A stretch of 34,261 nucleotides of DNA from an uncultured Verrucomicrobia subdivision 3 bacterium (GCA_903850425.1 CAINLR010000150.1:1-34261), one strand, 5' to 3'; positions 1-8,047 are shown, counted from the stretch's first letter. The notes: generated by a model from the letters alone, not told the origin. Numbers and translations are program-made.

Positions 1-1
1 C

Positions 2-226
2 AAGGCGGAAGGGGACATAGAAACCTACAACGGTCTGCTCGCGCAGGCGGATGAGCTGGGCAACGTGATCGCCCAGGATGAAACGGACCTCCACGAAGCC
101 TCGGCGCGGGCGTTGCTCGGCGCGCAGGCGCAGTTCGGGCGCGACAGCAGCGCGGTGGAGGAGCTCGGCGGCACGCGCACGAGTGAACGGGCCAAACCCA
201 AAGCAAAAGTCAAACCGCCCAAATAA
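2..226 (+). CDS. C-terminal end of an unknown protein (5' partial)
   Basis: The window opens inside this reading frame, which runs 74 codons to a TAA at 224-226. The visible part is acidic and probably helical (many Ala, Glu, Gln, Leu). It finishes in a basic, proline-rich tail of alternating Lys and Pro after a Thr-Ser-Glu-Arg stretch. Such tails are common at the ends of nucleic-acid-associated or envelope proteins but identify nothing by themselves. No family is recognised. The start and most of the protein lie outside the window. Coding is supported by the open frame across the whole visible stretch, but the short length keeps confidence moderate. Confidence 0.45.
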   Translation, partial: KAEGDIETYNGLLAQADELGNVIAQDETDLHEASARALLGAQAQFGRDSSAVEELGGTRTSERAKPKAKVKPPK

Positions 227-326
227 TGGCCGGGTGGGCGGGCGGAAGCGAACACCGCGTCGGCAGCCATGCCGGCGCGGTTTTGCGTGGCGGTTGGGCG
301 GGGGCTTGGGGATTTGCGGCGGCGGG

Positions 327-593
327 TCAATGGAAGAAGTAAAAAAGGAAGAGCGCAACCAGTATCAGTGCAGTGATCCACCAGAGCCAATGGAGGCCGT
401 GGGGTTTGACGCGTTCGGGGGCGAACTCTGCCTGCACGTATTGGTCGTAGTCGAAGTTTTCGTCGGGGATGCCCAAGTGGTCGGCCCGGGCGGAATCGGA
501 CCAGCCGGTGGTTTCATCGGAGCCGCAGCCGGGACAGGCCTTGGCGTGGCGGGGAAGGTCTGCGCCGCAATGGGGACAGGCGTCGGGGGGCAT
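327..593 (-). CDS. Small zinc-ribbon protein with C-terminal membrane anchor
   Basis: An 88-aa protein. An N-terminal zinc ribbon has paired cysteines at residues 6, 9, 20 and 23 (CPHCG and CPGCG knuckles). An acidic, Tyr/Asp-rich linker follows, then one hydrophobic segment at about 69-86 that ends the protein. It is therefore probably a tail-anchored inner-membrane protein with a cytoplasmic Zn-binding head. The frame stays open 22 codons further upstream, but that extension translates the ATGAAGG-type repeat at 597-683, so the Met just before the zinc ribbon is preferred as start. Function is unknown. The layout resembles the two zinc-ribbon/TM proteins at 22032-23097, although the heads are not obviously close relatives. 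Confidence 0.6.
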   Translation of the reverse strand: MPPDACPHCGADLPRHAKACPGCGSDETTGWSDSARADHLGIPDENFDYDQYVQAEFAPERVKPHGLHWLWWITALILVALFLFYFFH

Positions 594-596
594 TTT

Positions 597-683
597 TGAA
601 GGATGAATTATGAAGGATGAAGGATGAAATCCAGCGGCGCGGCGGAACCGTTTCATCATTCTTCATTCATACTTCATCATTTG
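597..683. repeat. Imperfect palindrome built of ATGAAGG-like heptads
   Basis: The left arm (597-633) consists of repeats of GAAGGAT/ATGAAGG. The right arm (649-683) is roughly its reverse complement (TTCATCATTC-type units). A GC-rich spacer separates them. The element fills the gap between the zinc-ribbon gene and the GNAT gene, and it looks like a dispersed intergenic repeat rather than coding sequence. Confidence 0.55.
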
Positions 684-686
684 CTT

Positions 687-1277
687 TCACCCGCCCACGC
701 CGGCGTATTCTTCGTCGGTCTTCAAATCGAGTCCCATCAAGACGTAGTCGTGCCGGATGGATTGCATGTCTTTGACATAATCATCGAGGCGGACGAGTTG
801 GCTGAAGCCGAGCATGGCAAACATTTTCACGGCGGCGGCCTGTTCGCCGATGAATTCGGCCTCGGCTTTTTCCAGGCCGGCGTTGCGGGCGATGTCCAAG
901 ATTTCGTTGATGAGGGCGCGGGCGAGGCCGCGGCCACGGAATTTGGGATCCACGAGCACGCTGACGCGTCCGATGTGGCGTTTCCAGCCGCCGAGATCCT
1001 GATGCAGGGTGGCATCGCCGACAATTTTGCCGTCAATGAGGGCGACGATGGGCAGGTTGCGGCCCACGTCAATATTGCGGCACCAGTCGCGGATGACTTT
1101 GAGGTCCTGGACGCGATGCTTGATGAACATGCGTTCGGGTTCGGGGATGCCTTGAAAGAGCTGGTGAAAATCTTTCTCGTCCTCCTTTTTCAACAAACGC
1201 AGGGTCGCTTTTTTGCCGTCCTTGAGTTTGACGGTTTTAGGAAATTTCTGCAGTTCGAGTTCAATGTTGTATGACAT
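687..1277 (-). CDS. GNAT-family N-acetyltransferase
   Basis: A 196-aa protein with a GCN5-related acetyltransferase fold. The acetyl-CoA pyrophosphate-binding motif is VDPKFRGRGLARAL, preceded by the beta-4 strand and followed by an alpha helix and the usual MFAMLGF segment near the C-terminus. GNAT enzymes move acetyl from acetyl-CoA to an amine on a small molecule or protein; the substrate here cannot be read from sequence. The start at 1277 is chosen because an AAGAAAGGAAG purine tract lies just upstream. The longer in-frame start at 1340 would overlap the upstream gene and add a low-complexity tail. It is transcribed with the zinc-ribbon gene but separated from it by the palindromic repeat. 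Confidence 0.8.
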   Translation of the reverse strand: MSYNIELELQKFPKTVKLKDGKKATLRLLKKEDEKDFHQLFQGIPEPERMFIKHRVQDLKVIRDWCRNIDVGRNLPIVALIDGKIVGDATLHQDLGGWKRHIGRVSVLVDPKFRGRGLARALINEILDIARNAGLEKAEAEFIGEQAAAVKMFAMLGFSQLVRLDDYVKDMQSIRHDYVLMGLDLKTDEEYAGVGG

Positions 1278-1336
1278 GGGCTTCCTTTCTTGGGTGGCAC
1301 TCTGCTTGGTTTGGGCGGCGGGCGCAACCAAATTTT

Positions 1337-2059
1337 TCAACTCCAGGCGGATTCGCCGGCGATGCCGGTGGCCTCGCGGACGGAGCTTAATTTCACCTCG
1401 GCGGGGTCGAGGCTCCAGCGGGCGGCGAGCTGGGGCACGCGTTCAAAGTTCATTTGCGCGTCGAGCAGCGTGGCGGTGTTTTCTCCGTAAGCAAAGGTTT
1501 TCACACCGGCGGCGATTTCGGGGAGGGTCTCGATGCCTTGGTTCCAGACGGTTTCGCCGGTCCAGGCATAGCCGCGCGTGACCACGCCGTCGTCGAGGCG
1601 CGCCCAGCCATGATGCTGGAACAGGCGGTTGGCGTAAAAATATTGGATGTGTCCGAGCTGGCGGCTCATGGCGGTGAGAAATAAAAAGCAACCGTCCACG
1701 TCGTCCGAGGGATTCGGCAGCCCGACGCCGGTGACGATGACCCAGCCGTGGACGCGCGGGCTGATGAAAAATTCGTGCGCCCCCGCAATGCCTTCGGCCC
1801 AGGAGCAGGGCGTGGCGCGATTCAAGCCGAGCGCCAGTTTGACGGCTTCGGGCGAAACGGAGCGGATGGCTAGCCAGGCGTCCGGCCGCGCCGGCGTGGC
1901 GCGTTGTGGCACGGGGAAGAAATTTTGGAGCGAAGGGAACTTGGCCGCGGGCGTTCGGCGGTGCAGGGCGGCGAGCCAGCCGAGCATGAAGAAGCCGATC
2001 CCCAGCGCAAGCAGTGGCATTGCGAGCAGCATCAGCGGAATGGCGTTCCCTGAATTCAT
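1337..2059 (-). CDS. Membrane-anchored protein of unknown function
   Basis: A 240-aa protein with one strong N-terminal transmembrane segment (about residues 8-31), then a soluble domain of about 200 residues. The domain is rich in Trp, Gly and aromatic residues, with segments such as SPRVHGWVIVTGVGLPNPSD and YAWTGETVWNQG. No catalytic motif is evident. It may be a periplasm-facing anchored domain. The start ATG at 2059 gives a sensible signal-anchor. It lies 59 bp upstream of the GNAT start in the same orientation, so the two may be co-transcribed. No family name is offered with confidence. Confidence 0.7.
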   Translation of the reverse strand: MNSGNAIPLMLLAMPLLALGIGFFMLGWLAALHRRTPAAKFPSLQNFFPVPQRATPARPDAWLAIRSVSPEAVKLALGLNRATPCSWAEGIAGAHEFFISPRVHGWVIVTGVGLPNPSDDVDGCFLFLTAMSRQLGHIQYFYANRLFQHHGWARLDDGVVTRGYAWTGETVWNQGIETLPEIAAGVKTFAYGENTATLLDAQMNFERVPQLAARWSLDPAEVKLSSVREATGIAGESAWS

Positions 2060-2239
2060 GGCGTGAATTTACGCGCTGGCCGCACGAGTTCAAATAAAAA
2101 TTGGCAATGATTATTTTGGAACGGAGCGCGGGTGGGTGGCCCGCAGAAATGGCGCTCTGCGAGCCGTCACCAAAAGCATGGGCGCGCTTTGGGAGTTTGG
2201 TGGGGCGCCGGCGCACAGCGCTGCGCTCCGCGAAAAATC

Positions 2240-2566
2240 TCAACGGCAGTTTTCCGCCAGCCAGCCCAGATATTTTTCGTGGCCGCCGGTCGGCGCGAGC
2301 ACCAGGAATTCCGGCGTGTCGTAGGGATGTTGGGCGACGATCAACTTTTCCAGCGCGGCCAGTTTGGACTTTCGCGTTTTGATCAGCAGCAGCACTTCCG
2401 TGGCGGATTCGATTTTTCCCAGCCAGAGATAGTGAGACTCGATGCGCGGCAGGAGATTCGCACAGGCAATCAGCCTGGCCGCCAGCGCCGCCCTGGCGAG
2501 CGCGCGCGCAGATTTCACATCCGGTGCGGTGACGAGGACGACGGCAAAACTGGCGGCGGGTTTCAT
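2240..2566 (-). CDS. cutA: CutA1 divalent-cation tolerance protein
   Basis: A 108-aa protein matching CutA1 in length and pattern. It has an opening beta strand ending LVTAPD, the LIACANLLP segment, a YLWLGKIE beta hairpin, an LLIKT strand, and HPYDTPEFLVL before the closing helix with GWL. CutA1 is a ferredoxin-like trimer linked to copper tolerance and with a more general but poorly understood role. The start is placed at MKPAASF (2566); an in-frame Met four codons upstream is an alternative. It converges with nothing and stands alone between a 173-bp gap with no visible gene (2067-2239) and the divergent TfoX-like gene. Confidence 0.88.
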   Translation of the reverse strand: MKPAASFAVVLVTAPDVKSARALARAALAARLIACANLLPRIESHYLWLGKIESATEVLLLIKTRKSKLAALEKLIVAQHPYDTPEFLVLAPTGGHEKYLGWLAENCR

Positions 2567-2674
2567 GGCCCATGTCATTTCAGATTTTCCTGGTGCCGGC
2601 AACAAGAAAGCACGTTTCGGCCATTGGAAAAAAGGCGTGGGCATCTCCAACTCGTTTGGGTTATCTTTTTTTCC

Positions 2675-3031
2675 GTGGCTGACAACTCCTTCAAAGATTT
2701 TGTGCTCGACCAGTTGCACACGTTGCCGGATCTGCGGGCCAGGGCGATGTTCGGCGCGCATGGGATTTATGCCGGCGAGAAGTTTTTCGCGATTCTGGAC
2801 GAGGGTCGGTTGTTCTTCAAAACGGACGCGCATTCGCAGGCGGACTACACGAAGCGCGGCATGGGACCGTTCACTTATGAGATGAAGGGCCGTGTGATGA
2901 GCATGGCTTACCATGAAGTGCCGCCCGATGTTTTGGAAAATGCGCCGGAACTCACCGCGTGGGCGCAACGGGCGATTCAAGTGGCGGCGGCCAAACCGAA
3001 AAAATCCAAGCCGCGCCCTGCGCGTGGCTGA
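2675..3031 (+). CDS. TfoX N-terminal domain protein
   Basis: A 118-aa protein beginning at a GTG. It has the TfoX-N pattern: FKDFVLDQL near the start, then RAMFGAHGIYAGEKFFAIL, a strand with RLFFKTD, and the mid-protein GPFTYEMKGRVMSMAYHEVP segment. It ends in a Lys/Pro-rich tail. TfoX-N proteins are small and mostly of unknown role. The family is named after the competence regulator Sxy/TfoX, but stand-alone N domains are not shown to regulate competence. The frame is open for a long way upstream, but homology-like sequence begins only at the GTG, and no ATG lies nearby. It is divergent from cutA (108 bp apart) and convergent with lpdA across a shared hairpin. Confidence 0.75.
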   Translation: MADNSFKDFVLDQLHTLPDLRARAMFGAHGIYAGEKFFAILDEGRLFFKTDAHSQADYTKRGMGPFTYEMKGRVMSMAYHEVPPDVLENAPELTAWAQRAIQVAAAKPKKSKPRPARG

Positions 3032-3033
3032 AA

Positions 3034-3071
3034 TAAAATCGCCACCGCTGAAAGGCTTCCAGCGGTGGCGA
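3034..3071 (-). terminator. Rho-independent terminator of the aceF-lpdA unit (possibly bidirectional)
   Basis: A perfect 11-bp stem (3040-3050 paired with 3060-3070) with a 9-nt loop. On the minus strand it is followed by a T-rich GATTTTATTTC tract, right after the lpdA stop. It lies between convergent genes, so it may also stop plus-strand transcripts from the TfoX-like gene. Confidence 0.75.
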
Positions 3072-3093
3072 GCGGGATTTGTGAGGCGGACAA

Positions 3094-4515
3094 TTACTCC
3101 GCCGGCTTGCGCTTGCTGAATGTGTGCGTGGCGTGGCCGAAAAAGACTTCGGCACATTCCATCAAGGTTTCCGAGAGCGTCGGATGCGGATGCACCGTCA
3201 AGGCAATGTCGGCCGGGGTCGCGCCCATCTCCATCGCGAGCGTGGCTTCGGCGATCAGTTCGCCCGCGCCCGCGCCGCAGATGCCCACGCCGATCAAACG
3301 GTTCGTGTCCGGGTCCATGAGCATCTTGGTCACGCCATCCGTGCGGTCGAAAGACAGAGCGCGGCCGGAGGCGGACCACGGGAATTTGGCGACTTCGTAT
3401 TTGAGTCCTTTTTCCTTCGCCTCGGCTTCGGTCAAACCGCACCAGGCAATTTCCGGATCGGTGAAGACGACGGCGGGAATGATGACATTTTCAAAAACCG
3501 TCTGCTGGCCGTTGATGTTCTCAACGGCGATGCGCGCCTCTTTGTGCGCCTTGTGTGCAAGCATGACGCCGCCCGCGATGTCGCCGATGGCGTAGATGTT
3601 CGGGTCATCCGTCTGTTGGTGCGGATTGATTTTTACGAAACCTTTTTCATCCAGTTCGACCTTCGTGTTTTCGAGGCCGAGATCGGCACTGTTGGGCACG
3701 CGGCCGACGGCCACCAGCACGCGGTCGTAAAGTTCGCTGAGCTTCTCGCCGTTGTATTCAGATTCAACCTTGATCTGCTTGCCTACGGTGGACATTTTAG
3801 TCACGCGTGTTTTGAGGCGGATTTCCTTGAACATCTTGCGGGCGTTCGCGATGACGGGGCGCGCAAGGTCGGGATCGGCCCCGGCGAGAATGGTGTCCAG
3901 CGCCTCGACCAAAGTGATCTTGCTGCCGAGGCCGGCATAGACGGTGCCGAGTTCCATGCCGATGTAGCCGCCACCGACGACCAACAAGGTTTCAGGGATG
4001 TCTTCGATCTCCAGTCCGCCCGTCGAAGTCATGATGCGCGGATTGCCCAGATCAAAAGCCTTGGGCATGGCGGCATTGGAACCGACCGCGAGAATCGCCT
4101 TTTCAAATTTGATGAACTGCTGGCCGGTCTCCGTTTCGACGCGCAACTTGTTCGAGCCTTCAAAATAACCACGGCCCTGAATGACCTGCACGCCGCGCAT
4201 TTTGGCGAGTGCGGCCACGCCGCCGGCGAGTTTCTCGATGATGGATTCTTTCCACGTCCGCATCTGCGCCAAATTCACCGTTGGCTCGGCGAAAGTAATG
4301 CCGCGATGAGCCGACTCGCGCGCGTTCACAATCTGGTGCGTGGCGTAGAGCAGCGCCTTGGAGGGAATACAGCCCCGGTTCAGGCACACGCCACCGAGAC
4401 GTTTTTCGCGCTCGATGAGAATGACCTTCTTGCCCAAATCGGCCGCATAGAACGCCGCCGCATAACCGCCAGGGCCGGCACCCACAACCACAATGTCTGT
4501 TTTGATTGAATCCAT
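3094..4515 (-). CDS. lpdA: Dihydrolipoamide dehydrogenase (E3)
   Basis: A 473-aa class I flavoprotein disulfide reductase. The FAD-binding motif GAGPGGYAAA is at about 13-22. The redox-active pair is in GGVCLNRGC (Cys44 and Cys49). A second dinucleotide-binding motif, VVGGGYIGMELG, serves NAD, and the FAD motif YAIGDIAGG is present. The C-terminal catalytic His-Glu dyad is in HPHPTLSE (His444, Glu449). It reoxidises the dihydrolipoyl group of E2 using NAD+. It lies 15 bp downstream of the E2 gene and is the last gene before the terminator. Length is normal for the family, and all catalytic residues are present. Confidence 0.96.
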   Translation of the reverse strand: MDSIKTDIVVVGAGPGGYAAAFYAADLGKKVILIEREKRLGGVCLNRGCIPSKALLYATHQIVNARESAHRGITFAEPTVNLAQMRTWKESIIEKLAGGVAALAKMRGVQVIQGRGYFEGSNKLRVETETGQQFIKFEKAILAVGSNAAMPKAFDLGNPRIMTSTGGLEIEDIPETLLVVGGGYIGMELGTVYAGLGSKITLVEALDTILAGADPDLARPVIANARKMFKEIRLKTRVTKMSTVGKQIKVESEYNGEKLSELYDRVLVAVGRVPNSADLGLENTKVELDEKGFVKINPHQQTDDPNIYAIGDIAGGVMLAHKAHKEARIAVENINGQQTVFENVIIPAVVFTDPEIAWCGLTEAEAKEKGLKYEVAKFPWSASGRALSFDRTDGVTKMLMDPDTNRLIGVGICGAGAGELIAEATLAMEMGATPADIALTVHPHPTLSETLMECAEVFFGHATHTFSKRKPAE

Positions 4516-4530
4516 GAAATTATTCTGTGC

Positions 4531-5829
4531 TTAAAGTTTAACTGTTTCTTCGCTGAAATCGTGGAACGCCGTCAGCAGGTCCACCGTGAACCGCGCCGCC
4601 GTGCCGCCATCCACTACGCGATGATCGTAGCTCAAGGCCATCGGAGTCATCATGCGGATTTCCACTTTGCCCTCGCGCACCACCGGCTTGAGCGCGCCCC
4701 GGCCGAGGCCGAGAATCGCCACTTCCGGCAGATTGATGATCGGCGTGAAATGCGCACCGCCAATGGCCCCTTGATTCGAAATGGTGAACGTGCCGCCCTT
4801 CATTTCATCGGCGGAAATTTTCCGCTCGCGCGCCCGCGTGGCCAGCAGTTCCAGTTCTTTCGCAATTTCCAGCATGGATTTTTTGTCCACGTCGCGGATG
4901 ACCGGCACCATCAAACCTTGATCGGTATCCACCGCGATACCGAGGTGGATGTATTCCTTGAGAATGATTTCGCTGGCGACTTCATCCAGGCTGGAATTAA
5001 AGATGGCGTGTTTCTTCAGCGTGCGTGCCACTGCCATCAGCACAAACGGCGTGAGCGTGAGCTTGACGCCTTTGGCCTCATAGGCGGCCGCGAATTGTTT
5101 CCGCAACTCGCCGACACGAGTGAAATCAATGTCATCAAACTGCGTGACGCGGGCGACGGCGTGCCAACTCTCGGACATGCGCCGCGCGATGACTTTGCGC
5201 AGGGGCGTCACCGGCTTCTTGAGAATCGGTCCCCACTGCGAGAAATCAATTTGCACCGCCGCCGGCTGGGCCGAGGCCGCGGCTGTGGCTGCCGTTGGCG
5301 CGGGTTTCGTCGCCGCTTGGATGAGGCGCTGGATGTAAGCGCGCACGTCGCTCAGGACGATGCGTCCGCCGGCTTCGCTACCGCGAATTTTTCCGAGATG
5401 AAGGCCGAGTTCGCTGGCCATCTTGCGGATCGAAGGCGACGCGACCACTTCCGCGTTAGATATTTCTTCCTCAACTTCGACGGCGGCTTCAACGGTTGCT
5501 TCCGGTTCCGGTTCCGGCGCGGCTTTCACTGCTGCCTGTTTGGCGGCCGGTTTCGGGGCGGCTGCCGGGGCAGGGGCGGAAGCAGCAGGGGCGGGAACAT
5601 TTCCCCCGACTGTCAAAATCTTCTGGCCCGCACTGATGCGGTCGCCTGCCTTCACATGAACCTTGGTCACGACGCCCGCCGCCGTGGAGGGGATTGAGGC
5701 CACGGCCTTTTCGTTTTCCAGTTCCATAATGGCCTGGTCCTTGGAAATCGTGTCGCCCTCTTTCACGAAGAGATTGACCACGACGCCGGAATCAGCGCCT
5801 TCGCCCAGCTTGGGAAGTTTTACGTCCAT
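4531..5829 (-). CDS. aceF: 2-oxoacid dehydrogenase dihydrolipoyl acyltransferase (E2), probably pyruvate dehydrogenase
   Basis: A 432-aa protein with three parts. A single lipoyl domain (about 1-77) has the lipoyl-lysine in ENEKAV (Lys41). A Pro/Ala/Glu-rich linker is followed by an E1/E3-binding domain (about 129-166, with SPSIRKMASELG). After a second Ala/Pro linker comes the catalytic acyltransferase core (about 205-432), with the active-site YDHRVVDGG (His403, Asp407). The start at MDVKLPKLGEG is chosen because the upstream 23 codons are not lipoyl-like. Pyruvate specificity is inferred from the architecture; a 2-oxoglutarate or branched-chain enzyme cannot be excluded. No E1 gene is adjacent in this window. 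lpdA follows directly. Confidence 0.9.
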   Translation of the reverse strand: MDVKLPKLGEGADSGVVVNLFVKEGDTISKDQAIMELENEKAVASIPSTAAGVVTKVHVKAGDRISAGQKILTVGGNVPAPAASAPAPAAAPKPAAKQAAVKAAPEPEPEATVEAAVEVEEEISNAEVVASPSIRKMASELGLHLGKIRGSEAGGRIVLSDVRAYIQRLIQAATKPAPTAATAAASAQPAAVQIDFSQWGPILKKPVTPLRKVIARRMSESWHAVARVTQFDDIDFTRVGELRKQFAAAYEAKGVKLTLTPFVLMAVARTLKKHAIFNSSLDEVASEIILKEYIHLGIAVDTDQGLMVPVIRDVDKKSMLEIAKELELLATRARERKISADEMKGGTFTISNQGAIGGAHFTPIINLPEVAILGLGRGALKPVVREGKVEIRMMTPMALSYDHRVVDGGTAARFTVDLLTAFHDFSEETVKL

Positions 5830-5928
5830 AAATTTGGATTCATAGGTTGTCGCAATTAGGAGAGGTTTTCCAGAAAATAAATTTTTTCTTGGCGTCACAC
5901 CTCGGTCGCATAACCGCCCGGTTTGAAA

Positions 5929-5962
5929 TAAAAAAACGGCGCGGAAAAAGTTCCGCGCCGTT
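5929..5962 (-). terminator. Rho-independent terminator after rplW
   Basis: A perfect 12-bp GC-rich stem (5935-5946 paired with 5951-5962) with a 4-nt loop. On the minus strand it is followed by seven T residues and more A/T. It lies 18 bp past the rplW stop and about 100 bp before the aceF start, so it closes the ribosomal-protein transcript. Confidence 0.92.
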
Positions 5963-5979
5963 CGTGATTCAAATTCCGA

Positions 5980-6261
5980 CTAGGTCAAAACAATCTTGTC
6001 GCCCTCTTTCAAGGTGACGATGGCTTTTTTCCAGTTCGACGCGCGGCCGGCCTGGGCAGTGCGTTTGCGGCGGTCTTTGCCGCGCACGTTGAGCGTGTTT
6101 ACCTTGGTGACTTTGACCTTGAACAGTTCCTGCACGGCCTGCCGGATTTCCGGCTTGGTCGCGAGGCGGTCGGCCACGATGGTGTATTGATTATACTTCT
6201 CGCTCTGGCGCGTGCCTTTTTCCGTCAGGCGGACGGTCTTGATGATTTCGAAAGCGTTCAT
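5980..6261 (-). CDS. rplW: 50S ribosomal protein L23
   Basis: A 93-aa protein with the L23 pattern: an opening helix and TEKGTRQSEKYNQYTIVAD, the helix KPEIRQAVQELFKVKVTKVNT, the basic loop with RGKDRRKRT, and a final beta strand. L23 binds 23S rRNA domain III at the exit tunnel and docks trigger factor and SRP. It starts 1 bp after the rplD stop. It is the last gene of the cluster; rplB, which usually follows, is absent and a terminator stands in its place. Confidence 0.95.
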   Translation of the reverse strand: MNAFEIIKTVRLTEKGTRQSEKYNQYTIVADRLATKPEIRQAVQELFKVKVTKVNTLNVRGKDRRKRTAQAGRASNWKKAIVTLKEGDKIVLT

Positions 6262-6262
6262 G

Positions 6263-6889
6263 TTATTCCTTGTTCAAACGGGCTTCGACAGTTTCAAACG
6301 CGCTCTTGGTGAAAAGCAGTTTGTCCGGACGCAACACGTCGTAAGTGTTCAGTGAATCGCCGGTGGTGAGCGTGACGCCAACGACGTTGCGCGCCGCGAG
6401 CGACAGATTCTTTTCCGCGCCGTTGGAAACTACCAGCGTGGTGCCGGTCAGATCCAAAGCGGAGATCACCTTGACGAATTCCTTGGTTTTGGCCGAAGCG
6501 AGCTTCAAGTCGTCAACGACCACCACGTCGCCAGCCTTGAGCCGGGCGCTCAGAGCTTTGCGCAACGCGAGGCCGCGGGTTTTCTTGGAGATCTTCTTCG
6601 TGAAATCACGGGGCTTCGGACCGAAGACGACACCACCACCCGCCCACAAGGGCGAACGGACGGAGCCGGCGCGGGCGCGACCGGTGCCTTTTTGCTTCCA
6701 CGGTTTCTTGTTGGAACCCTGGACTTCACCGGCGGTCTTGGTGCAGGCGGTGCCGCTGCGCTGGGCCGCGTTGTAAGCGACGACAGCATCATGGACCGCC
6801 TGGGAACCTTTTCCGTTTTCGATGAGCTCGAATTTTACTTCGAGTTCGCCCGAGTCTTTTCCTGCGATATTTTTAATGGCAATTTTCAT
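6263..6889 (-). CDS. rplD: 50S ribosomal protein L4
   Basis: A 208-aa protein. The tunnel-lining loop is clear: KKPWKQKGTGRARAGSVRSP followed by the GGGVVFGPKPRDF segment typical of L4. The C-terminal alpha/beta domain then carries the VVVDDL strand. L4 is an early-assembly protein, and in some bacteria it represses its own operon through the S10 leader. The gene lies 7 bp downstream of rplC and abuts rplW. Length is normal. Confidence 0.96.
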   Translation of the reverse strand: MKIAIKNIAGKDSGELEVKFELIENGKGSQAVHDAVVAYNAAQRSGTACTKTAGEVQGSNKKPWKQKGTGRARAGSVRSPLWAGGGVVFGPKPRDFTKKISKKTRGLALRKALSARLKAGDVVVVDDLKLASAKTKEFVKVISALDLTGTTLVVSNGAEKNLSLAARNVVGVTLTTGDSLNTYDVLRPDKLLFTKSAFETVEARLNKE

Positions 6890-6896
6890 GGCCTAA

Positions 6897-7631
6897 TTAT
6901 TTCTTGGCGGGTGCGGCCGCGGCTTTGGCTGTAGCTGCTGCTTTCGCGTCAGCTTTTTTCTTGGACATGGACGCGTTCACCGCTGGTTTCCAGCCCTTCG
7001 GACGTTTCTTGGATTCGCGAATGACGACGTAATCGCCTTCGGCTCCAGGGATGGAACCTTTGATGAGCAATAAATTATCCGCTTCGAGAACCTGAATGAC
7101 TTCGAGGTTCTGCGTCGTGCGCGTGTCCTGACCCATGTGACCGGGCATGCGCATACCGCGCATAACCGTTCCGGGGAACAAACGCTGACCGATGGCGCCA
7201 CCGCGACGATGCCAACCTTTGGCACCGTGCGTGGAATCACCACCAGCCATCCGGTGACGTTTCACAACACCTTCGAAGCCGCGACCTTTGGTGACGCCGA
7301 TGGCATCAATGAAATCGCCCACGGCGAAAACCGTTGCGCCGATGACATCACCGGGCTTAACGTCCTTGGAGAAATCACGAAATTCGCGGATGCGTTTGAC
7401 CGCCGCGCCGTTGTGCTTCTTGATGTGCCCGAGTTCCGCCTTGGAGAGACGTTGTTCTTTTTGGTCATCAAAGCCGAGTTGCACGGCGTTGTAACCGTCC
7501 TTGCCGGCCTGCGTTTTGACTTGCAGCACGCGGTTGGGACCGGCGAGCACGACCGTGACGGCCGCGACTTTGCCATTGGCATCATAGACGCGCGTGTGGC
7601 CGAGTTTTTTTCCTAAAATTCCTAGTGGCAT
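6897..7631 (-). CDS. rplC: 50S ribosomal protein L3 with an Ala/Lys-rich C-terminal tail
   Basis: A 244-aa protein starting MPLGILGKKLGHTRVYD, typical of L3. The central IGVTKGRGFEGVVKRH motif is present, as is the peptidyl-transferase-reaching loop with the GHMG segment, in which the methylatable-Gln region reads GGAIGQRLFPGTV. The last 30 or so residues form a low-complexity extension of Ala and Lys that goes beyond the usual family end. L3 is one of the first proteins to assemble on 23S rRNA. It lies 15 bp downstream of rpsJ and 7 bp before rplD. Confidence 0.95.
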   Translation of the reverse strand: MPLGILGKKLGHTRVYDANGKVAAVTVVLAGPNRVLQVKTQAGKDGYNAVQLGFDDQKEQRLSKAELGHIKKHNGAAVKRIREFRDFSKDVKPGDVIGATVFAVGDFIDAIGVTKGRGFEGVVKRHRMAGGDSTHGAKGWHRRGGAIGQRLFPGTVMRGMRMPGHMGQDTRTTQNLEVIQVLEADNLLLIKGSIPGAEGDYVVIRESKKRPKGWKPAVNASMSKKKADAKAAATAKAAAAPAKK

Positions 7632-7646
7632 GGTGTTCTCCTTAAA

Positions 7647-7952
7647 TCAAATTTTGATGGTGATGTCCACGCCGGCGGGCAAATTGAGTTTCTTCAATTC
7701 GTCCACGGTCTTGGCGGTCGGATCGAGAATGTCAATCAGCCGCTTGTGGGTGCGTTGTTCAAAAGTCTCCTGCGACTTTTTGTCCGAGTGCGGCGAGCGT
7801 TGCACGGTGAAGCGCTCAATGCGGGTCGGAAGGGGAATGGGGCCGGCGACGCGCGCGCCAGTGCGTTTGACGGTGTCGGCGATTTCGCGTGCCGACTGGT
7901 CTATGACCCGGAAGTCATAGGCCTTGAGACGAATTCGAATACGTTGGGCCAT
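7647..7952 (-). CDS. rpsJ: 30S ribosomal protein S10
   Basis: A 101-aa protein of normal length with the S10 signature [20 protein letters not shown] and the opening [10 protein letters not shown] strand. S10 is a 30S head protein and also the NusE component of antitermination complexes. It is the first gene of a four-gene cluster (S10-L3-L4-L23). Neither tuf nor fusA precedes it; upstream is the skp gene, separated by 129 bp that contains a promoter-like pair and two inverted repeats. Confidence 0.97.
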   Translation of the reverse strand: MAQRIRIRLKAYDFRVIDQSAREIADTVKRTGARVAGPIPLPTRIERFTVQRSPHSDKKSQETFEQRTHKRLIDILDPTAKTVDELKKLNLPAGVDITIKI

Positions 7953-7989
7953 ACAAAGAACGATTGTCTGTTAATGGTTAAACTAAAAT

Positions 7990-8015
7990 GCCCGCTCTTG
8001 AACTCAAAAGCGGGC
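7990..8015 (-). promoter_or_regulatory. Hairpin in the rpsJ leader / possible skp terminator
   Basis: The arms GCCCGCTCTT and AAAAGCGGGC pair with one mismatch around a short loop. On the minus strand the stem is followed by ATTTTAG, a weak T-tract. It lies just downstream of the -10-like box at 8020-8025, so it could form the extreme 5' end of the S10 transcript. Otherwise it may terminate transcripts running in from skp. The two readings cannot be separated from sequence. Confidence 0.5.
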
Positions 8016-8019
8016 GAGA

Positions 8020-8047
8020 AACATAGCAACCGTAAAAATATGTGCAA
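8020..8047 (-). promoter_or_regulatory. Candidate promoter of the S10 cluster
   Basis: On the minus strand a TTGCAC box (8042-8047) and a TATGTT box (8020-8025) are 16 bp apart, which fits a primary sigma-factor promoter. They are about 70 bp upstream of the rpsJ ATG. The -35 box overlaps one arm of the 12-bp inverted repeat at 8031-8069. Confidence 0.45.

Noticed and set aside
3124-4509. A 461-codon plus-strand frame opposite lpdA
   Set aside because: It is an antisense shadow of a clear lpdA with all catalytic motifs; it is rich in His/Arg/Asp and has no family pattern.
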